A DNA stretch of 11,828 nucleotides from Anaerolineales bacterium (GTDB lineage: Bacteria > Chloroflexota > Anaerolineae > Anaerolineales > Villigracilaceae): positions 1 to 11,828 of the forward strand of contig JAICRQ010000057.1 in NCBI GenBank assembly GCA_025966435.1, in the 5' to 3' direction. Within the stretch, counting starts at the first letter, position 1; each line of letters begins with the position of its first letter. The position numbers and the translations under genes were made by a program. Shown here one piece after another: positions 7,151 through 11,828 of this stretch. The notes beneath the pieces were generated by a model, which searched no databases, had not been told where the DNA came from, and saw only the letters and a list, made by a program, of their open reading frames with translations.

Positions 7151-7724
7151 ATTCCACCTCCAGTGCAAGGGAGGTCCGCTCGCGCAAGTCTTGCAGCCCG
7201 CGCGAGACCAGCATTTTTACCGCGGCTTCACTTTTGTTGAGGACGCGTCCGGCTTCGGCCTGGGAGAGCCCACCGAAATACGTCAGGATCAAAGCTTCAG
7301 CTCGCTCCGGTGAAATCTGCCGCAGGGCGCGGAAAACGGATTCAAGCTGCAGACGTTGAGCGGCAGCTTTATCGGTGGGCAGCACCGGGTTGGTGTGATG
7401 TATCGCATTGTCTAATGGGATTTCAGGTTTATTCCCGCGATAGAACATCAACCTTTTCTTCGAGGCGATTCCGAGAATCCAGGCGGCAAAAGAGCCAGTG
7501 CCGCGAAACGATTGGATTCCTTCCAGCGCAGCGACGAACGTCTGCGAAGTAAGATCTTCCGCGTCCTTTGCATTGCCGACGTGCGCCGCGTGGTAGCGAA
7601 ACACCCGCGTCAGATGGCGGCGATAGAGTTCAGCAAAAGCCTCTACGTCTGTAATAGCACGCCGAGCCAGATCGTTTTCTTCTTTATCTTGCTCGTTGGT
7701 TTGAGTTGCCGTCAGGACAGTCAT
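7143..7724 (-). CDS. ECF-type RNA polymerase sigma factor
   Basis: The 193-residue protein has the two-domain layout of extracytoplasmic-function sigma factors. Region 2 spans about 19-97 and contains AFAELYRRHLTRVFRY and the -10-binding helix DAEDLTSQTF (54-63), with GSFAAWILGIASKKRL after it. Region 4 spans about 128-182, with ALRQISPERAEALIL and the helix-turn-helix LSQAEAGRVLNKSEAAVKMLVSRG. No extra C-terminal domain is present. An in-frame GTG at 7748 gives a longer reading, but GGAGG lies directly upstream of ATG 7724, which is preferred. The stop overlaps the start of the LysM membrane protein by eight bases, the usual arrangement of an ECF factor with its regulator. The target promoters and ECF subgroup cannot be assigned from the sequence alone. 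Confidence 0.92.
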   Translation of the reverse strand: MTVLTATQTNEQDKEENDLARRAITDVEAFAELYRRHLTRVFRYHAAHVGNAKDAEDLTSQTFVAALEGIQSFRGTGSFAAWILGIASKKRLMFYRGNKPEIPLDNAIHHTNPVLPTDKAAAQRLQLESVFRALRQISPERAEALILTYFGGLSQAEAGRVLNKSEAAVKMLVSRGLQDLRERTSLALEVEYE

Positions 7725-7736
7725 AGACCTCCAGTG

Positions 7737-7755
7737 GTGTGCGCACACTATTATG
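7737..7755 (-). promoter_or_regulatory. Candidate promoter and operator of the ECF sigma operon
   Basis: On the minus strand CATAAT (7755-7750) is a five-of-six match to a -10 box, and one base further comes the perfect 12-bp palindrome GTGTGCGCACAC (7748-7737), which would cover the transcription start. The palindrome is outside the coding region if the ATG at 7724 is used. A weak -35 (TTACCT) stands 18 bases upstream of CATAAT. A protein bound here would block transcription; no binding protein is suggested by the sequence. Confidence 0.4.
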
Positions 7756-7787
7756 TTGCAGGAGGCAACGAAAAGGTAACAGGGAAA

Positions 7788-8273
7788 TTACTCAGGATAA
7801 ACTTTCCACCCAAGTTCGTTCAATCGCGACCGGTCGAATTGCTCGGCAGGGACATCCATCAGGAGGGCATTCCCTTCCGCAAGTAATTCGCCAGTCTCTG
7901 CATCGTAAATGCCTGCCCATGCTTCGGCATAGCGGGCTTTTGATTTTCCCGCCTTGCCAAGGATCTTCAATGGTTTGCCAATCGGCACGTTCTTGCGATA
8001 CTTCACTTCAAGTTTGGCAGTGAACATGAAGCGCGGATCCATAGGGTCACTGCCCATTAAGGCACGCCCTGCAATTTCGTCGATGAGCGCGGCGGTGATG
8101 CCGCCGTGTAAGACGCCTGGATAGCCTTGAAAGTGGTCCGGCGCGATATACGCTGACTCCACTTCGCCGGGCGCGGTTTCATCAATGTGTAGATGCAGCC
8201 CGACCGGGTTTTCCATTCCGCAGATGAAGCAGTAATGTGAATTCGGCTGACGTTTACGCGTTTGTGTTTGCAT
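7788..8273 (-). CDS. PaaI-like hotdog-fold thioesterase family protein
   Basis: The 161-residue protein belongs to the 4HBT/PaaI group of hotdog enzymes, which hydrolyse acyl-CoA thioesters. The signature GVLHGGITAALIDEIAG (53-69) carries the HGG turn and an Asp (65) at the usual catalytic position. The N-terminal CFICGMENPVGLHL (15-28) is the CxxCGxxNPxGL motif seen in one branch of this family. MFTAKLEVKYRKNVPIG (83-99) forms the expected central strands. No signal peptide is seen, so a cytoplasmic enzyme is expected. The substrate cannot be deduced. The ATG at 8273 has only a distant AGGA upstream, so translation initiation looks weak. It lies 65 bases downstream of the endonuclease III gene on the same strand and 63 bases before the sigma start, and may be read through from the former. 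Confidence 0.85.
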   Translation of the reverse strand: MQTQTRKRQPNSHYCFICGMENPVGLHLHIDETAPGEVESAYIAPDHFQGYPGVLHGGITAALIDEIAGRALMGSDPMDPRFMFTAKLEVKYRKNVPIGKPLKILGKAGKSKARYAEAWAGIYDAETGELLAEGNALLMDVPAEQFDRSRLNELGWKVYPE

Positions 8274-8338
8274 GGAACCAAAAAGTCCTATTTTTCGTTT
8301 GCGAGCTTAATTTGACTGGAACGCAGCGCGTTGTATTT

Positions 8339-9004
8339 CTAGCGATGAGCTTTCACTCCCACCTGCTGGCACATCTCCAAAACGGGACAGGTGGAGCAAT
8401 GCGGGAGATTGCCCGTGCAAATGTGTTTTCCAAAGGGGACGAGCAGCCGGTTGATCTCGATCCAATAACGGCGCGGCAGTTTTTCGCCTAGAGCGACCAT
8501 TGTCTTTTCGGGCGTGGACGTTCGGACGTACCCCCAGCGATTTGTCACACGATGGACATGCACATCCACGCTGATGAATGGCTCTTGACAGGCAATCCCC
8601 AGCACCAAATGCGCACATTTAGGACCGACACCGGAAAAGGACATCAAGACCTCCGGGTCGCAGGGAACCTCGCCTCCGTATTCCTCTAGCACACGTTGGG
8701 CAATGGCAAGGATCTGGCTCGCCTTTCGCTCGTGGAATGTGCTCGGGCTGATGAGCGCATCCAGCTCTTCATACGTTAACTGACTGATCTCAGCCGGCGT
8801 GCGGGCGCGTTCGAAAAGCTTGCGGGAGACCGGTAACGTCACTTCATCGTAGGTGCGGATGGAAATAATGCAGGCAACAAGCTGCTCAAATGTTGTGGTA
8901 AAGCCGTTTTCAGCCAGCTCGAAGAGCGCCGCTTTGGCAAAGGGTTTGACCGCCTTTCGAATCCGGCGGACTGCCAAGCCAATATCAAAGGGTTTCTTTT
9001 CCAT
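8339..9004 (-). CDS. nth: Endonuclease III (DNA glycosylase/AP lyase)
   Basis: Endonuclease III removes oxidised pyrimidines and nicks the abasic site in base excision repair. In the 221-residue protein the helix-hairpin-helix FSGVGPKCAHLVLG holds the catalytic lysine (Lys129), and VDVHVHRVTNR carries the catalytic aspartate (Asp147). The C-terminus keeps the iron-sulfur motif C-x6-C-x2-C-x5-C at Cys196, 203, 206 and 212. The motif usually written LLSAQ(T/A)TD is CIISIRTYD here, with Arg50 at the place of the Gln that intercalates into DNA in the E. coli enzyme, so this is a divergent branch. An in-frame ATG at 9019 is five codons upstream, but GGAGG lies eight bases before ATG 9004 and none lies before the other. 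It follows the kinase gene by about 70 bases and has its own -10 box. Confidence 0.9.
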   Translation of the reverse strand: MEKKPFDIGLAVRRIRKAVKPFAKAALFELAENGFTTTFEQLVACIISIRTYDEVTLPVSRKLFERARTPAEISQLTYEELDALISPSTFHERKASQILAIAQRVLEEYGGEVPCDPEVLMSFSGVGPKCAHLVLGIACQEPFISVDVHVHRVTNRWGYVRTSTPEKTMVALGEKLPRRYWIEINRLLVPFGKHICTGNLPHCSTCPVLEMCQQVGVKAHR

Positions 9005-9042
9005 GGAAAGGACCTCCATTGAAGAATGGAGAAGACAGACCC

Positions 9043-9048
9043 ATTATA
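9043..9048 (-). promoter_or_regulatory. Candidate -10 box for the endonuclease III gene
   Basis: A perfect TATAAT on the minus strand, within GGGTATAATGGG, lies 39 bases from the ATG at 9004. The sequence 16-18 bases upstream does not resemble TTGACA. It sits just after the kinase stop codon, so endonuclease III can be transcribed independently of the kinase. No terminator hairpin is visible between the two genes. Confidence 0.45.
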
Positions 9049-9074
9049 CCCACTGGCTTTTCAGATCCTTGATT

Positions 9075-11198
9075 TCAGGGGGAAGAAGTCTGGCTGATCG
9101 TGGGGGGAATCAGCATATCTGCCATATAAAATGAGTGCTCATAAGCCGTTATGGCGCCGCCTTCGCCTGGGATTGGCTCGATATTCTCGTTGCCGTTCAC
9201 GTCTACACCCGTTCGTATCTGGTTCGCCATGGCAACCGCCTGACGGATCAGCGCCTCTCGTTCCGGGCTTGCCGGGGTTTCAAAAAGGGCAATCAACTGC
9301 ATCCGCAGCTGAGCAGTCCAGTCGCTCACGTTGAGTGCAGAGGCTTTCACATGTCCGCCATGGATAAGCATATTCTGAGTCGCATCGGGAGAGGTGATCG
9401 CCAGATCGGCATGGGAAAACGTTCCCTGGATGTATCCCAATTGCTCCCCATTCAGCAAGAGTCCATACCCATCACCGGGATCGTCTATCGCGCCGTTCCC
9501 ATTCCAATCCCTGTGGTCCGGAACACTTTGATTGCCGACGATCAGATTCAGCATTCTCTCTGCTTGCAAAAGCAGCTCGGCTTCGTTACTGGTTTCAAAC
9601 GCGGTCAGCATTTGCGCGGATAGATCGGTTAGTAGCCTTGTGTTTGCATCCAGCCCACGAACAAAACCGATTTGATTCGGCGTGGCACTGAAGGAAGAAA
9701 GCAAATGCCGGACGTGAGTCAATCCACCTTCGGGGAGTCTCACAGCAAAGGCGACATTGTTTGAAGAGTTTGGGTTGCCGTCGTTTGGCTCGACAGTAAT
9801 TTCCAGCGCGCTGTACGTCCCGATCAAATTTCTACCGCCGCCGTCCACGAAACTCAGAGAGCCCCTGTTTTCTGCATCGAAGGCAACGGTCCCGATGCTG
9901 ATGCGCTGCTCTGCATCATCCTGAATCAGCCATACCTCATACTGGTTTCCTGCGGGGGGCATCGGCATAGACGAGGTGGAAAGAGTCACTTTGTCGGCGG
10001 GCGCTGTACCGTCTTGAAAACGCAGCAACCCAACCGGTTCTCCCGCATCGACAGGAGCGACTCCGCTGGAGGTTGTAGCTGCCGGATCCGTGCCGTGATT
10101 TCCAGCGTGCAGCTCGGTAGGCAGGTTTGTCGCAGGTGGAAGTCCCGTGGGCGCACTCAAAGCAAGAAGGCGCGGGGCAGCCAACGCGGTTGCTATTAGT
10201 AGAAGACCCAGGATCGAGAATGTTGCGATTCGAGTCCACGCGGGGGCGGAGGGTGGTTTCGCAGCAGGGGCAGGAGTCGAAGCTCGCGCCGGGCGAGATG
10301 GGGGAAGCGAGATGCGAAGCGTACTGGCTTCCGACACCAGCCCGATCGCCTCCATATAATCTGCCGCCAGTTCACGGGCAGATTGGTAACGATTCTCCGG
10401 TTTTTTTGCCAGCGCCCGATCAAGGACGGATTGCACGGCGGGCTGAATCCCTTCGACATCAGGCGGCGGTTCATTGATATGTTTGAAGATCAGCGTCCAG
10501 GACGTATCCCCCTCGAACGGGATGCGACCCGCCAGCATTTCATACAAGACCACACCGAGCGAGTAAATATCGCTGCGATGATCCACTTTCAACCCTTGCG
10601 CCTGCTCCGGGCTCATATATGCGGGCGTCCCACTGACAGAGCCAGACGCTGTTTGCATTGTCGATTGGGCAATGCGCACCAGCCCAAAATCAGTGATGAC
10701 CGGTTCCGTCCGCGCCGTCAGATTCTGCTCGATAGAGACATTTTTCGACTTGTTGTGTAGAATGATATTCCCCGGTTTGATATCGCGATGGACTACTCCC
10801 TGTTCGTGGGCATAATCCAGCGCAGCGGCAATCGTGATGAGAAGGCGGGCGACCTGCATTGGCTCCAGACGCTGACTGCGCTTGTGCAATTCACGCAGAT
10901 ACACACCCAGCGATGGACCTACCAGGTATTCCATTACAATGTATGGGTGCCCCTCTGCCGTGTCATAATCGAAGATCTGAACGATATTGGGATGACGCAA
11001 GCCCGCGACCACTTTGGCTTCGCGCTCAAAACGGGATTGCAGATCGGGATCGGACTCCACGTAGTTATGCATTACTTTGACCGCGACCGGACGGTCGAGT
11101 GTGAGATGTGTGCCAAGATATACCTCTGCCATTCCACCCCTGGCGATCTCCCTCTCGATGCGTACTTTGCCGACAGTCTTACCGATCCATTCGGGCAT
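9075..11198 (-). CDS. Transmembrane Ser/Thr protein kinase (Hanks type) with RskA-like extracellular domain
   Basis: The 707-residue protein phosphorylates serine or threonine residues in the cytoplasm. The kinase domain (about 7-285) shows the Gly loop ARGGMAEV (19-26), the ATP-binding lysine AVKVM (Lys41), HRDIKPGN (Asp139), DFG (170-172) and GTPAYMSPEQ with SPE (196-198), the PknB-like pattern. An extra run of about ten residues sits between the catalytic loop and DFG. After a Pro/Ala-rich juxtamembrane stretch comes one transmembrane helix (about 322-341). Outside, residues about 390-490 resemble the C-terminal domain of RskA-type anti-sigma factors: GNQYEVWLI, SIGTVAFD and ALEITVEPNDGNP. 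A helical part follows, with calcium-loop-like DWNGNGAIDDPGD (564-576) and DVNGNENIEP (666-675). The upstream TTG at 11213 is less likely than ATG 11198. No Shine-Dalgarno is present. Its ligand and targets are unknown; PASTA repeats are absent. Confidence 0.9.
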   Translation of the reverse strand: MPEWIGKTVGKVRIEREIARGGMAEVYLGTHLTLDRPVAVKVMHNYVESDPDLQSRFEREAKVVAGLRHPNIVQIFDYDTAEGHPYIVMEYLVGPSLGVYLRELHKRSQRLEPMQVARLLITIAAALDYAHEQGVVHRDIKPGNIILHNKSKNVSIEQNLTARTEPVITDFGLVRIAQSTMQTASGSVSGTPAYMSPEQAQGLKVDHRSDIYSLGVVLYEMLAGRIPFEGDTSWTLIFKHINEPPPDVEGIQPAVQSVLDRALAKKPENRYQSARELAADYMEAIGLVSEASTLRISLPPSRPARASTPAPAAKPPSAPAWTRIATFSILGLLLIATALAAPRLLALSAPTGLPPATNLPTELHAGNHGTDPAATTSSGVAPVDAGEPVGLLRFQDGTAPADKVTLSTSSMPMPPAGNQYEVWLIQDDAEQRISIGTVAFDAENRGSLSFVDGGGRNLIGTYSALEITVEPNDGNPNSSNNVAFAVRLPEGGLTHVRHLLSSFSATPNQIGFVRGLDANTRLLTDLSAQMLTAFETSNEAELLLQAERMLNLIVGNQSVPDHRDWNGNGAIDDPGDGYGLLLNGEQLGYIQGTFSHADLAITSPDATQNMLIHGGHVKASALNVSDWTAQLRMQLIALFETPASPEREALIRQAVAMANQIRTGVDVNGNENIEPIPGEGGAITAYEHSFYMADMLIPPTISQTSSP

Positions 11199-11204
11199 AA
11201 AAGA

Positions 11205-11235
11205 ATTATACAACAGCAGACCCAGACGTTATAAT
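11205..11235. promoter_or_regulatory. Compact bidirectional promoter between kinase and nucleosidase genes
   Basis: TATAAT occurs on both strands, at 11210-11205 (minus) and 11230-11235 (plus), as the ends of a 7-bp inverted repeat (AATTATA/TATAATT) separated by 19 bases. For the plus gene TATACA (11207-11212) is a four-of-six -35 box with a 17-base spacer, so each -10 box overlaps the other gene's -35 position. The minus -10 box ends six bases before the kinase ATG, so transcription would begin at or next to the start codon. The plus leader is about 34 bases. Confidence 0.55.
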
Positions 11236-11275
11236 TTGAAATGCTACAAAAATGAATTTATAAGAGACCTTAACT

Positions 11276-11828
11276 ATGAAAACCGTTGTACTGATCTCTG
11301 CGATTGCTGAGTGGAATGCCGTCAAGCCGTTATTCCCCGATGCAAAAATGCGTCGCTTCCCCTTCGGCGAGTGTTTTGATATCCATCTTCAGGACGAGCG
11401 GATCTCATTCTTCCACAGCGGCTGGGGGAAGATCGCCTCTGCCGGATCGATGCAGTATGTGATCGATAAGTATTCCCCGCATTTGATCGTCAACCTGGGG
11501 ACGTGTGGAGGCTTCGAGGGGCAGGTGGATCAGGGCGAGATCATCCTGGTGGATCAGACGTACGTGTACGATATTGTGGAATTGATGGGCGATATGGATA
11601 TCGTCTCTTATTACGCTTCCTCCCTGGACCTGAGCTGGCTGGTTGAGCCTTATCCTTACCCCGTCCGACGCGGGATGATCGCCTCCGCCGATAGCGACCT
11701 GCCGCCTGCAAAAATCCCGTTTCTGAAGGGACAAGGCGCTATCGCCGCAGACTGGGAGTCGGCCGCGCTGGCATGGGTCGCACAGCGAAATAACGCGCGC
11801 TTGTTGATCCTGCGCGGCGTGAGTGACA
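11276..11828 (+). CDS. MtnN-type nucleosidase (PNP/UDP phosphorylase family), partial
   Basis: The first 184 codons of a nucleosidase are visible; the gene runs off the end of the window. Methylthioadenosine/S-adenosylhomocysteine nucleosidases cleave adenine from these by-products of AdoMet metabolism; the related futalosine hydrolase acts in menaquinone synthesis. Glu12 in ISAIAEWN is at the position of the E. coli MtnN catalytic Glu12. SGWGKIASAG fits the strand normally reading SGIGK, and NLGTCGGFEGQVDQGEIILVD matches NTGSAGG...VGDIVV. ADWESAALAWVA corresponds to the base and ribose-binding DMESAA.A block and RGVSD to R.ISD, which supplies the catalytic aspartate. The substitution of Trp in DWESAA departs from the common Met, and no exact substrate can be fixed. 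Only a weak AGAG lies before ATG 11276. It is divergent from the kinase and shares its promoter region. Confidence 0.85.
   Translation, partial: MKTVVLISAIAEWNAVKPLFPDAKMRRFPFGECFDIHLQDERISFFHSGWGKIASAGSMQYVIDKYSPHLIVNLGTCGGFEGQVDQGEIILVDQTYVYDIVELMGDMDIVSYYASSLDLSWLVEPYPYPVRRGMIASADSDLPPAKIPFLKGQGAIAADWESAALAWVAQRNNARLLILRGVSD

Noticed and set aside
7725..7748. A longer sigma factor starting at GTG 7748.
   Set aside because: The extra eight residues are encoded by the palindrome and by the Shine-Dalgarno of ATG 7724, and are not part of sigma region 2.
7754..7768. Small hairpin GTTGC-aggag-GCAAC upstream of the sigma gene as a terminator of the thioesterase gene or an operator.
   Set aside because: The stem is only five base pairs, has no adjoining U-tract, and overlaps the likely -10 region; a chance match is likely.
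10788..11234. A 148-residue open frame on the plus strand opposite the kinase domain.
   Set aside because: It is the complement of the conserved kinase motifs, is rich in residues expected from reversed codons, and has no family signature.
11241..11263. Two overlapping tiny ORFs (ATGCTACAAAAATGA and ATGAATTTATAA) in the leader of the nucleosidase gene.
   Set aside because: They encode four and three residues, have no ribosome-binding site, and chance ATGs are expected in an A/T-rich leader; not enough to claim a regulatory upstream ORF.

Overview
The window reads as chromosomal DNA of a free-living bacterium, most likely a member of the Chloroflexota (Anaerolineae or a relative). This is inferred from the mix of gene types: a Hanks-type kinase with a large secreted tail, an ECF sigma factor paired with a very large LysM membrane protein, Thr/Pro-rich linkers on exported proteins, and an M16C presequence-type peptidase. 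No gene is a direct taxonomic marker. There are no rRNAs, tRNAs, CRISPR arrays, transposases or phage genes. The window is gene-dense: every gap is shorter than about 250 bases. Both edge genes are cut by the window.

Region 1 (1-2220, minus strand) is a likely three-gene unit. It runs from a tiny glycine-zipper membrane protein, through a solitary CcrM/HinfI-type beta-class adenine DNA methyltransferase (GTG start two bases after the previous stop), to an M16C zinc peptidase whose C-terminus lies outside the window. A REP-like double palindrome sits between the last two genes and supplies the final codons and stop of the methyltransferase.

Region 2 (2466-3524, plus strand) is a lone LytR-CpsA-Psr (LCP) family protein with a lipoprotein signal. 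Convergent to it (3584-4378, minus) is a solitary FAD-binding subunit of the xanthine dehydrogenase/CO dehydrogenase type, without its molybdenum or iron-sulfur partners in view.

Region 3 (4415-7724, minus strand) is an ECF sigma factor followed, with an 8-base overlap, by an 898-residue single-pass protein. That protein has a short cytoplasmic N-terminus and two LysM domains outside, so it is probably the cognate anti-sigma/sensor. The unit ends at a perfect 16-bp terminator hairpin. A 12-bp palindrome lies at the predicted transcription start of the sigma gene.

Region 4 (7788-11198, minus strand) holds a PaaI-like hotdog thioesterase, an endonuclease III with its iron-sulfur motif, and a membrane Ser/Thr kinase whose extracellular part contains an RskA-like anti-sigma-factor domain and two calcium-loop-like motifs. 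Divergent from the kinase (11276 onward, plus) is a partial MtnN-type nucleosidase. The two divergent genes share a compact bidirectional promoter built on a 7-bp inverted repeat, and the kinase transcript looks leaderless.

Overall the window combines envelope signalling and cell-surface genes (LCP protein, sigma/anti-sigma-like pair, kinase) with DNA maintenance (methyltransferase, endonuclease III) and small-molecule housekeeping (nucleosidase, thioesterase). Most operon starts have a TATAAT-like -10 box with a poor -35 box, and several real starts were fixed by a GGAGG Shine-Dalgarno sequence just upstream.
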